Numbered from the stretch's first letter, positions 1-5,284 are shown. The stretch: 5,494 nt of DNA from Candidatus Intestinimonas stercorigallinarum (GCA_019115345.1 DXDV01000191.1:1-5494), one strand, 5' to 3'. Notes: generated by a model from the sequence alone, not told the origin. Numbers and translations are program-made.

Positions 1-70
1 GCAGGAGGAGCAGGATCACGGCCGACATGGTCAGGGTGACCTCGGCCAGGGTGAAAAGAAAATCGGACAT
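1..70 (-). CDS. N-terminus of probable M56/BlaR1-type membrane metalloprotease (partial)
   Basis: Only the first 23 codons are in the window; the gene runs off the left edge. The ATG at 70-68 follows an AAAGGGAGG ribosome binding site (89-81, 10 bases of spacing) that overlaps the TAA stop of the preceding gene, so translation is probably coupled. The visible peptide is MSDFLFTLAEVTLTM followed by SAVILLLL: a short start, then an uninterrupted hydrophobic stretch as expected of a first membrane helix. Clostridial M56 (BlaR1/MecR1) proteins typically begin in this way, and the gene closes an operon that opens with a BlaI-type repressor, the usual partner of M56 proteases. In that family the protease, once triggered, leads to loss of the repressor. 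The catalytic HExxH lies outside the window, so the assignment rests on position and on 23 residues. Another membrane protein remains possible. Confidence 0.6.
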   Translation of the reverse strand, partial: MSDFLFTLAEVTLTMSAVILLLL

Positions 71-87
71 GGGCGGGAGCCCTCCCT

Positions 88-1566
88 TTAGTCAAAGTAG
101 TCGGTGAGCTGGACGCGCTGGACGGTGTCGCCCCCGTCGAAGTAGAAAATGAGGTAGTGGCCGAAGCCGCCGTCCTCCGGGCCGAACCAGAGAAAGTCGC
201 CCTCCATGTCCCAGTTGGGCTGGTCGCTGGCGGTGGGGTAGGCCCGGAGCACGTCCTCCCGGGTGGAGCTTCCGATGAGGATGCCCCGGTTGGTGCGGAA
301 GCCGGAATGGCTGGTCTCCATGGTCCAGATGGAGGTCGCCCCCTCCGGGGAGACGTAGCACTCCAGGGTGAGGTCGGGCCAGGACCACCGCTCCCAGCGG
401 TCGCCGGGCTGGTAGCTCACCGCGCCGGCGGAGATGTCGGTGATCTCCGGCTCACCCAAGACATAGATGAGGTGGCCGGCGCTGCCGCCCAGGCCGTACC
501 AGCCGCCGCCCTGCCACAGCAGGGCGAAGTCGGTGTCGGACAGGCCCCAGGACAGGGCCTCCGCCTGCCGGCTGTAGGTGCCGGGCCGGGCATTGAAGCC
601 GCCCAGGATCTTGCAGCCCTCGCCGGTGTAGGCGAGCACCAGGTAGTAGCGCTCGCCGTCGGCCAGGTCCAGGGGCATAGACACCCATTTCCCGTCCATG
701 TCCAGCAGATAGTCCGCCTCATAGACGGCGCAGGTCGTCCTCGCGGGGGCGGACACCTCCTGCCGGAAGGTGAGGGAGGAGAGCTGGACCTGCTGCTCCG
801 GGTGCTGCGCGCTTAGGAAGGCCAGTGCGGCGCTCTCGGCCTCGTCCTGCCGGAGGGTCCAGCGCACGGGGCCGCGGATGGTCTCGGTGAAGAGCTCGCT
901 GCCCGGCGAGCAGTCGTTGATCATGGTGGAGAAGAGGTAGACCGGCTCCCCGCCCGCGCTCACGTCGAAGATGAGGTAGGTGGAGTTGGGGTAGGTGGCC
1001 AGCACCCAGCCCTCCTCGTCCATCTCCATGCCTCCGGCCAGGATGACCTTCTCCGGGGTGGTGGTGTGGAGCCGCCAGCCCAGGCGGTAGACGTCCAGGG
1101 CCGCTCCCTCCAGCTCGTCGTAGTGGTGGGCAAGCTCCATGGACTCGATGCGCCAGTCGTCATAGACCGCGGGCTCGCCCATCATTTCCATCTCTCCGTC
1201 CACCATGGCCGTGGCCCCGGAGTTTTCCGACCAGTAGCCGTACTGGTCCTGGACATAGGACTTGGCGGCGAAGAGGACGGCGTCGGGGACGTCCACCCCC
1301 TCCCAGACCTGGCCCATCATGGTCTCGGAGCCGTCGGCGACCTGGGGCGTCTGTACGGAAAGGGTCTCCGTGGGTCCGGGGGTGGTCTGGGCCGTGCCGG
1401 TATCGCATGCCACCAAAGAGCCGAGCATGCTCACCAGCAGCAGGATGCACGTGAAGGGGAGGACGCCCCGCCTCCGGGGGGCGGTGAAGAGATGCTTCAG
1501 CCGGCGGCGGACGGCCATCCGGCCCGTGCGCAGCTCGGTAGAGAAATAGGTCTTGGGCGCTTTCAT
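88..1566 (-). CDS. Predicted lipoprotein with M56/BlaR1 C-terminal-like extracellular domains, 492 aa
   Basis: Function is unknown; probably an anchored extracellular protein of the BlaI/M56 operon. The ATG at 1566 is chosen because GGAGG at 1578-1574 sits 7 bases before it; an in-frame TTG at 1584 lies upstream of that site. Residues 1-33 are basic and cytosolic-looking, 34-53 are hydrophobic, and L-V-A-C (Cys54) forms a lipobox-like end, followed by a Thr/Pro-rich linker to about residue 75. Roughly 85-235 hold a segment around D137-W138 and W187 (motifs DWRIESMEL, VYRLGWRLH, PEKVILAGGM, YPNSTYLIF) that, from memory, resembles the outer C-terminal part of clostridial M56 proteins. Residues 240-325 form a second region. 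Residues 400-492 form a third, with TNRGILIGSSTREDVLRAYP-like features (425-444) seen in other clostridial surface proteins. There is no HExxH and no second membrane span, so it is not itself a protease. The first 56 residues match the neighbouring lipoprotein closely. Confidence 0.75.
   Translation of the reverse strand: MKAPKTYFSTELRTGRMAVRRRLKHLFTAPRRRGVLPFTCILLLVSMLGSLVACDTGTAQTTPGPTETLSVQTPQVADGSETMMGQVWEGVDVPDAVLFAAKSYVQDQYGYWSENSGATAMVDGEMEMMGEPAVYDDWRIESMELAHHYDELEGAALDVYRLGWRLHTTTPEKVILAGGMEMDEEGWVLATYPNSTYLIFDVSAGGEPVYLFSTMINDCSPGSELFTETIRGPVRWTLRQDEAESAALAFLSAQHPEQQVQLSSLTFRQEVSAPARTTCAVYEADYLLDMDGKWVSMPLDLADGERYYLVLAYTGEGCKILGGFNARPGTYSRQAEALSWGLSDTDFALLWQGGGWYGLGGSAGHLIYVLGEPEITDISAGAVSYQPGDRWERWSWPDLTLECYVSPEGATSIWTMETSHSGFRTNRGILIGSSTREDVLRAYPTASDQPNWDMEGDFLWFGPEDGGFGHYLIFYFDGGDTVQRVQLTDYFD
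1418..1472 (-). repeat. Anchor-module repeat, copy in the 492-aa lipoprotein gene
   Basis: These 55 bases match 2390-2444 at 52 positions, including an uninterrupted 23-base identity (1418-1440 with 2390-2412). They encode the end of the basic leader, the hydrophobic segment and most of the lipobox. Of the three mismatches, two are silent and one changes Thr39 to Met. Identity drops sharply after the Cys54-Asp-Thr stretch. Confidence 0.9.
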
Positions 1567-1656
1567 GTCAGTTCCTCCTTCCAAAAGGCCAAGAGATATT
1601 CTAATGATATATCGCCGGAGCGGGGGGAAATGTGACAGCTTTGGTCCATGTTTCGG

Positions 1657-2538
1657 TCATCCTGCGGCGGTGAGGGTCTGGATGTGCTCCGCCGTCAAAT
1701 TTTGCCAGGGCAGTTCCAGCTCCGCCGCGCCGGAGAGGTACTCCTCACGCCAACTGAGGTATTTGTCCTCGTCCACCGGGGAGAGCTTGCCGTATTCCGC
1801 ACCCAGGTCCTGATAGAGGTAGTAGACGAAGCCGGTGCCGCTGGCGTCGGTGTCCGCCGGATAGCCCTCCGGCTGGAGGTCCCGGCTCCAGGCGTCCACA
1901 GAGCCCGCATCGGTGTACCCGTCGGTTTCCGGATCGTAGACATAGAGGGTGTAGGGCCAGAAGTCCCCGGCCAGGCCCTGGTTGTGGGACCAGCCCGCCT
2001 GAACGGTCCCGTTGTCGTAGAAAGTCAGCAGGGGAAATTCGGAAAACTGGAGGCGCAGGCCGCCGGTCTCGTCGGTGTCATAGATAAGCCCCAGCTGCCC
2101 CGCCATATAGCTGGTGGTGTAGAGGAGGACCAGTTCCTCCCGGCCGTCTCCGTCCACGTCGCAGACGGCAAACTGATTTGCCGCCATAGCCTCCCGCTCC
2201 GCCGCCGTGCCGATATAACCCTCCGGGTCGTTGAGGCCGCCGGGCAGAAGGTTTTCGTCCAGCAGGGTGGTGAGCACCTGGGCGTAGAGGGTCCTGGCGT
2301 CCCGGTTCTCCTCCGTCACCGGGAGCGCGGGCAGGGACACGGTGGGCAGCGGGGCGGAGGGGACGGACGGAGTGTCGCAGGCCACCAGGGAGCCGAGCAT
2401 GCTCACCAGCAGAAGGATGCACATGAAGGGCAGGACGCCCCGCCGCTTTCCGGGGGCGAACAGGTCGCCCAGCCGGACCTTCAGCAGGCGTTTTCCACCC
2501 CGCAGCTCGGTGGAGAAAAGGGTGTGGGGGGCCTTCAT
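1657..2538 (-). CDS. Predicted lipoprotein with Asp-rich D-x-D-x-D-G loop, 293 aa
   Basis: Function is unknown. The ATG at 2538 overlaps the stop codon of the BlaI-like gene by 4 bases (ATGA) and has AAGGAGG at 2552-2546 with 7 bases of spacing, so it is almost certainly translated with that gene. Residues 1-33 are basic, 34-53 hydrophobic, and L51-V-A-C54 reads as a lipobox; the cytosolic leader is long for an ordinary lipoprotein. A Pro/Ser-rich linker follows (56-75). Near residues 123-140 lies FAVCDVDGDGREELVLLY, with D127, D129, D131 and E134: the calcium-loop-like pattern found in FG-GAP-type and many clostridial lipoproteins whose outer domains start with a similar 'D-x-D-G-D-G-x-x-E-L' strand. 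The rest (145-293) is acidic and rich in aromatic residues, with no catalytic motif I recognise. Calcium binding and a surface location are inferred. The next gene downstream starts 90 bases further on with the same anchor module. Confidence 0.75.
   Translation of the reverse strand: MKAPHTLFSTELRGGKRLLKVRLGDLFAPGKRRGVLPFMCILLLVSMLGSLVACDTPSVPSAPLPTVSLPALPVTEENRDARTLYAQVLTTLLDENLLPGGLNDPEGYIGTAAEREAMAANQFAVCDVDGDGREELVLLYTTSYMAGQLGLIYDTDETGGLRLQFSEFPLLTFYDNGTVQAGWSHNQGLAGDFWPYTLYVYDPETDGYTDAGSVDAWSRDLQPEGYPADTDASGTGFVYYLYQDLGAEYGKLSPVDEDKYLSWREEYLSGAAELELPWQNLTAEHIQTLTAAG
2390..2444 (-). repeat. Anchor-module repeat, copy in the 293-aa lipoprotein gene
   Basis: Second copy of the 55-base direct repeat (52/55 identical to 1418-1472, same orientation, starts 972 bp apart). 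At protein level the similarity extends over residues 1-56 of both proteins with 40 identical positions; outside this module I see no similarity between them. Confidence 0.9.
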
Positions 2539-2912
2539 TTTCGCGCCTCCTTCAGCTCGTCCAGGTAGCGCTGGAGCTCCTCCACCTCGGCGTCGTCCAG
2601 GCCGCCGCCCCGGGCCAGGGAGGCCACGAACCGCTTCAGGGACTTGCCGAAGACCTTGTCCAGCACGGCGCTGCTCTCAAAGGCCAGGTAGTCGGCCTGG
2701 GACACCAGGGGGGCGTACCAGTTGGCCTTTCCCCGCTTCTCGCAGGAGACGAAGCCCTTTTCAGAGAGCCGGGAGAGGTAGGTGTTGACGGTGTTGGAGG
2801 CCCACCCCAGGTCTCGGAGCCGCCCCTCCAGGTCAGCCCGGGTGACGGATGCCCCGCCGCTGGCCCACAGGGCCTTCATGACCTCCAGCTCGGAATCGGG
2901 CAGACGTTTCAT
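2535..2912 (-). CDS. BlaI/MecI/CopY-family winged-helix repressor, 125 aa
   Basis: Cytosolic DNA-binding repressor, expected to dimerise on TACA/TGTA-type dyads and to be inactivated through an M56 protease. Length (125 aa) is normal for the family. Residues 4-20 (LPDSELEVMKALWASGG) match the family's first helix with its E-x-x-V/I-M-x-x-L-W core. Residues 39-56 (SNTVNTYLSRLSEKGFVS) are the recognition helix and turn, usually T-V-x-T-x-L-x-R-L-x-x-K-G. Residues 57-70 form the wing, and 85-123 the helical dimerisation tail ending in an acidic E-E-L-Q-R-Y-L-D-E-L helix. The Asn-Phe cleavage pair known in staphylococcal BlaI/MecI is not seen around residues 95-105 (ASLARGGGLDD), so release may differ. 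The ATG at 2912 has AAAGGAGA at 2926-2919 with 6 bases of spacing. It is the first gene of the operon and probably represses its own promoter. The effector is unknown, and a beta-lactam role should not be assumed. Confidence 0.93.
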   Translation of the reverse strand: MKRLPDSELEVMKALWASGGASVTRADLEGRLRDLGWASNTVNTYLSRLSEKGFVSCEKRGKANWYAPLVSQADYLAFESSAVLDKVFGKSLKRFVASLARGGGLDDAEVEELQRYLDELKEARK

Positions 2913-2928
2913 AGCCGGTCTCCTTTCT

Positions 2929-2942
2929 ACTTCAAATGTAGT
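2929..2942. promoter_or_regulatory. Operator-like dyad 2 in the leader (BlaI-type)
   Basis: The plus strand reads ACTTCAAATGTAGT; read on the minus strand it is ACTACATTTGAAGT, differing from dyad 1 by a single base. Its centre is 32 bp from that of dyad 1, about three helical turns, so two repressor dimers would sit on the same face of the DNA. It lies between the expected transcription start and the ribosome binding site of the BlaI-like gene. Confidence 0.7.
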
Positions 2943-2958
2943 TGTCTATCCTATCTAT

Positions 2959-2987
2959 ATACTACAATTGAAGTGGATAAGAGTCAA
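2959..2987 (-). promoter_or_regulatory. Sigma-A-like promoter of the BlaI-lipoprotein-M56 operon
   Basis: Reading the minus strand, TTGACT (2987-2982, 5 of 6 to consensus) is followed after exactly 17 bases by TAGTAT (2964-2959, 4 of 6). Transcription would start near 2952, leaving a leader of about 40 bases with a strong ribosome binding site. The region is AT-rich against a GC-rich background. It lies just downstream of the MATE gene's terminator-like hairpin, so the operon starts its own transcript. Confidence 0.75.
2961..2974. promoter_or_regulatory. Operator-like dyad 1 over the -10 element (BlaI-type)
   Basis: The plus strand reads ACTACAATTGAAGT, an imperfect palindrome of the form ACTwCA-NN-TGwAGT. 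It fits the ACTACA-NN-TGTAGT operators known for Firmicute BlaI/MecI repressors, with one half-site base changed. It fills the promoter spacer and covers four bases of the -10 element, so a bound repressor would block RNA polymerase. Confidence 0.72.
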
Positions 2988-3015
2988 GTTACAGTGTGGT
3001 GACAGAAATGACAAA

Positions 3016-3047
3016 CCGCCTCCCCTCCGTGCTCGGAGGGGAGGCGG
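3016..3047 (-). terminator. Intrinsic-terminator-like hairpin after the MATE gene
   Basis: A perfect 14-bp stem (3016-3029 with 3034-3047) of almost pure G/C closes a 4-base loop (TGCT on the plus strand). It starts 14 bases after the MATE stop codon. On the minus strand it is followed by TTTGTCATTT, a modest U-tract; on the plus strand no T-run follows. It therefore most likely ends the HD-MATE transcript and insulates the BlaI promoter next to it. Confidence 0.8.
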
Positions 3048-3061
3048 CGTTCCGATGGGCT

Positions 3062-4435
3062 TTAGGACCTGGCGGAGAGGGCGTCGGTCCCGGCGGTACG
3101 GGCGATGCCCCGGCGGAGCCAGTTGCCCCGGGCGTAATAGATGATGTAGAGGATGGAGGTGACGGTCCAGCTGATGGGGTAGCTCACCAGCACCGTCTCC
3201 AGCACCGGGTAGTGGGGGAGGACCAGCAGCACCCACAGCACCCTCAGTACGCACACGCCGCTGCAGGTGAGGAGCATGGGCTTGAGGGAGTCGCCGGTGC
3301 CCCGGACGGCGCCGGAGAAGATCTCGATGCACACGAAGGTGGCGTAGAAGGGGGCGGTGAACCACATGACCTTGTTGCCCAGGTCGATGACGGCGGCGTC
3401 GTTGGTGAAGAGCCGCAGCAGGGCGGGGGCGGCCCCGCAGAAGAGGAGGCTCACCACGGCGGTGACCGAGAAGGTGACGGCCAGGCAGACCAGCACGCCC
3501 TTTTTGACCCGGTCGTACTTCCGCGCGCCGAAATTCTGGCTTACGAAGGTGGTGATGGACACGCCGAAGGCGCCGGAGATGAGCCAGTAGAAGGAGTCCA
3601 CCTTGCCGAAGGCGGTCCAGGCCGCCACGGTGACGGTGCCGAAGGCGTTGATGCAGGACTGGAGGACCATGTTGGAGACGGTGTACATGTTGGACTGGAT
3701 GCCGGCGGGCAGGCCGATGCGGACGATGGCGGCCAATTTGTCCTTTTGGAAGCGGATCTCCCGGGGCACCACGGAGTAGACGGCGCCGGGCCGCAGCAGG
3801 GAGTAGGCCACCAGCACGGCGCTCACCACCTGGGAGAGGACGGTGGCGATGGCCACGCCCAGCACGGCCAGGTCCAGCGCCAGCACGAAGAAGAGGTCCA
3901 GCACGATGTTGGTGAGGCAGGCGGCGATGAGGAAGTAGAGGGGCCGACGGGTGTCCCCGATGGCCCGGAGGATGCTGGAGCCCATGTTGTAGAGAAAGGA
4001 TGGGATGGAGCCGCAGAAGTAGACCCGCAGATAGGTCAGGGCGTAGCCCATCACGTCCTCCGGGGTGCCCATGAGCCGGAGCACCGGACCGGACAGGCCG
4101 ATGCCCACCACGGTGACGACCGCGCCGGCGGCCAGGGCCAGGGCCAGGCCGGTGTGGACGGCCTCCCGCAGCTCCTCGCCCTGCCGGGCGCCGTAGTACT
4201 GGGCGATGACCACCGTGGCCCCGGAGGAGAGCCCCACGAAGAGGTTCACCAGAAAGTTGATGATGACCGCCGTGGGGCCGCCCACAGCGCCCAGAGCGGC
4301 GGTGCCCACGAAGTTGCCCACGATGATGGCGTCCACGGTGTTGTAGAGCTGCTGGAAAAAGGTGCCCAGCAGGATGGGGAAGAAAAAGGAGAGCAGGGGT
4401 TTGAGGATGGAACCCTCGGTGATCTGGTTCTGCAC
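3062..4435 (-). CDS. MATE-family multidrug/cation efflux transporter, 457 aa
   Basis: Integral membrane antiporter expected to export drugs, toxic cations or metabolites using a sodium or proton gradient; the substrate is unknown. Length (457 aa) is normal for the family. Residues 18-45 (FPILLGTFFQQLYNTVDAII, then VGNFVG) are the hallmark first-helix region of clostridial MATE proteins. The two-fold internal repeat is visible: IAQYYGAR (77-84) against VSQNFGAR (298-305), and RAIGDTRRP (157-165) against RGTGDSLKP (378-386). About twelve hydrophobic segments are spread over the length, with charged loops near 85-92 and 304-312. The start is GTG at 4435, with AAGAAGG (4451-4445) 9 bases upstream; no nearby in-frame ATG gives a better start. 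It follows the HD-domain gene by 77 bp and is probably at least partly co-transcribed with it. It ends before a strong hairpin. The product is clear; subfamily (MepA/DinF/NorM-like) is not. Confidence 0.93.
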   Translation of the reverse strand: MQNQITEGSILKPLLSFFFPILLGTFFQQLYNTVDAIIVGNFVGTAALGAVGGPTAVIINFLVNLFVGLSSGATVVIAQYYGARQGEELREAVHTGLALALAAGAVVTVVGIGLSGPVLRLMGTPEDVMGYALTYLRVYFCGSIPSFLYNMGSSILRAIGDTRRPLYFLIAACLTNIVLDLFFVLALDLAVLGVAIATVLSQVVSAVLVAYSLLRPGAVYSVVPREIRFQKDKLAAIVRIGLPAGIQSNMYTVSNMVLQSCINAFGTVTVAAWTAFGKVDSFYWLISGAFGVSITTFVSQNFGARKYDRVKKGVLVCLAVTFSVTAVVSLLFCGAAPALLRLFTNDAAVIDLGNKVMWFTAPFYATFVCIEIFSGAVRGTGDSLKPMLLTCSGVCVLRVLWVLLVLPHYPVLETVLVSYPISWTVTSILYIIYYARGNWLRRGIARTAGTDALSARS

Positions 4436-4461
4436 GGCGGCGCACCTTCTTTAAAAAAATC

Positions 4462-4504
4462 GGGTCAAAACGGGAAAGGACCCCACCCGGCGTGCCGGAT
4501 GGGG
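4462..4504 (-). promoter_or_regulatory. Competing hairpins in the HD-MATE gap (possible attenuator)
   Basis: Two stems share bases. Stem A pairs 4481-4490 with 4495-4504 (one mismatch, 4486/4499) and begins right after the HD gene stop. Stem B pairs 4462-4466 with 4479-4483 (5 bp, 12-base loop) and on the minus strand is followed after two bases by seven T residues (4459-4453), just ahead of the MATE ribosome binding site. Bases 4481-4483 belong to both, so the stems exclude each other. This could be a leaky terminator or attenuator. Stem B is weak, so the call is tentative. I saw no convincing separate promoter for the MATE gene here. Confidence 0.35.
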
Positions 4505-4512
4505 CAAGGAAA

Positions 4513-5175
4513 CTATAACAGGTCCTGACCGTTGATGTCAAGATGGAAGGTGAGGCGGAAAAACTCCGCCGCCTTCCGGCACAGGAGCATCCGGTGGAGG
4601 AAGATCTCAAAGTAGTCCATCACCGGGCAGACCTGGGTGTTGATGGTGAGGGAGAGGGTGAAGGTGGCCGCCTCCCGGTCCAGCCGGGTCACCGACTCCT
4701 CCACGGCGTAGTTCACCCGGTCGTGGATGTCGAAGCTGGCCAGGTCCTTGTTCCGCACCCGGCTCCGGCGCACGTCGGTCTTGTCGGCCAGGATGAGGGC
4801 GGCGGCCACGGCGTTCACCGGGTAGGCGGTAGAGTCGTCGTGGTGGCCGATGGCGGTGATGACGGCGGCCACGTCGGCGGGGGGCATGCCCATCTTGTCC
4901 AGGATGCGGAAGGCCATCACCGCCCCGGTCTGGGCGTGGTCGTTGCGGTTGACCACGTTGCCGATGTCGTGCATAAAGGCGGCGATGCGGCAGACCTCGA
5001 TGGTGTGCTCGTCGTAGCCCAGGTCCCGGAGCAGGTCGCCGGCGATGGCGGCGCACCGGCCCACATGGGCGTAGCTGTGCTCGGTAAAGCCCAGGGCCAG
5101 GAGGGAGGCGTCGGCCTGGGTGATATAGGTCCGGATCTCCGGGGACTGCTGGACGTCCTTGTAGGTCACCGCCAT
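4513..5175 (-). CDS. HD-domain metal-dependent phosphohydrolase-like protein, 220 aa
   Basis: Probable cytosolic hydrolase of the HD superfamily; substrate unknown (family members act on nucleotides, cyclic nucleotides or other phosphate esters). The metal-binding set is complete: H37 (EHSYAHV), H69-D70 (AAFMHDIGN), H80 (NDHAQTG), H111-H112 (AIGHHDDS) and D131 (ILADKTDV), all within residues 30-135. The remaining part (145-220) is a separate C-terminal region with strand-like segments (TFTLSLTINTQV) that I do not recognise. The ATG at 5175 is chosen because AAAGGAG (5192-5186) lies 10 bases upstream; a longer frame to 5331 would run through the divergent promoter and into the acetyltransferase gene. 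It has no membrane segment. It is divergent from the GNAT gene and upstream of the MATE gene in the same direction. Catalytic activity is likely given the intact motif. Confidence 0.88.
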   Translation of the reverse strand: MAVTYKDVQQSPEIRTYITQADASLLALGFTEHSYAHVGRCAAIAGDLLRDLGYDEHTIEVCRIAAFMHDIGNVVNRNDHAQTGAVMAFRILDKMGMPPADVAAVITAIGHHDDSTAYPVNAVAAALILADKTDVRRSRVRNKDLASFDIHDRVNYAVEESVTRLDREAATFTLSLTINTQVCPVMDYFEIFLHRMLLCRKAAEFFRLTFHLDINGQDLL

Positions 5176-5198
5176 GGGGACCACGCTCCTTTCAAAGT

Positions 5199-5225
5199 TC
5201 CGCCGGGCTTGTCTTTCCCGGCGGA
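5199..5225. promoter_or_regulatory. Perfect 9-bp dyad around the GNAT -35 element
   Basis: TCCGCCGGG (5199-5207) is mirrored by CCCGGCGGA (5217-5225) with a 9-base centre that contains the -35 hexamer of the rightward promoter. It lies 7 bases from the HD gene's ribosome binding site. As it is not followed by a T-run in either direction it looks more like an operator, or a leader hairpin in the HD transcript, than a terminator. Confidence 0.5.
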
Positions 5226-5237
5226 GCGGGATATAAT
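5209..5237 (+). promoter_or_regulatory. Sigma-A-like promoter of the GNAT gene
   Basis: TTGTCT (5209-5214, 4 of 6) and a perfect TATAAT (5232-5237) are separated by exactly 17 bases. Transcription would begin near 5244, giving a leader of about 40 bases to the chosen ATG. No comparable promoter could be made out for the leftward HD gene, whose -10 may overlap this AT-rich patch. Confidence 0.75.
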
Positions 5238-5252
5238 GAAGAAAATTCTGTA

Positions 5253-5268
5253 TCCGCCCACCGGCGGA
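5253..5268. promoter_or_regulatory. Second TCCGCC/GGCGGA dyad in the GNAT leader
   Basis: TCCGCC (5253-5258) and GGCGGA (5263-5268) flank a 4-base centre. The half-sites repeat the outer six bases of the dyad at 5199-5225. In RNA this would form a short hairpin ending three bases before the GGGAG ribosome binding site, so it may affect translation. Alternatively it is a second binding site for the same regulator. Confidence 0.35.
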
Positions 5269-5284
5269 GAAGGGAGAGATGGAC

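Noticed and set aside
1567..1584. TTG at 1584 as start of the 492-aa lipoprotein (adds six residues)
   Set aside because: The extra codons are the ribosome binding site itself (GGAAGGAGG), and the ATG at 1566 aligns exactly with the start of the paralogous anchor module.
1585..1656. AT-rich patch with TAGAAT and TATATC as a second promoter for the 492-aa gene
   Set aside because: No -35-like hexamer lies at 16-18 bases from either candidate, and the GATAT/ATATC dyad there is short; nothing firm can be called in this gap.
2128..2172. Dockerin or EF-hand domain from the D-x-D-x-D-G motif
   Set aside because: Only a single loop is present, without the paired repeat and helices of a dockerin; kept only as a loop-like feature.
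1066..2568. Plus-strand open frames (1066-1635 and 1648-2568) opposite the two lipoprotein genes
   Set aside because: Composition is typical of shadow frames; the minus-strand genes have ribosome binding sites, shared anchor and lipobox.
1..2912. Beta-lactam resistance locus
   Set aside because: No beta-lactamase or PBP2a-like gene is visible; BlaI/M56 pairs occur in many clostridia without proven antibiotic roles.
2996..4528. Long plus-strand open frame (510 codons) antisense to the MATE gene
   Set aside because: Its product is a Gly/Asp/His/Val-rich low-complexity string with no domain, and it is the complement of a clear transporter gene; GC-rich DNA leaves such frames open.
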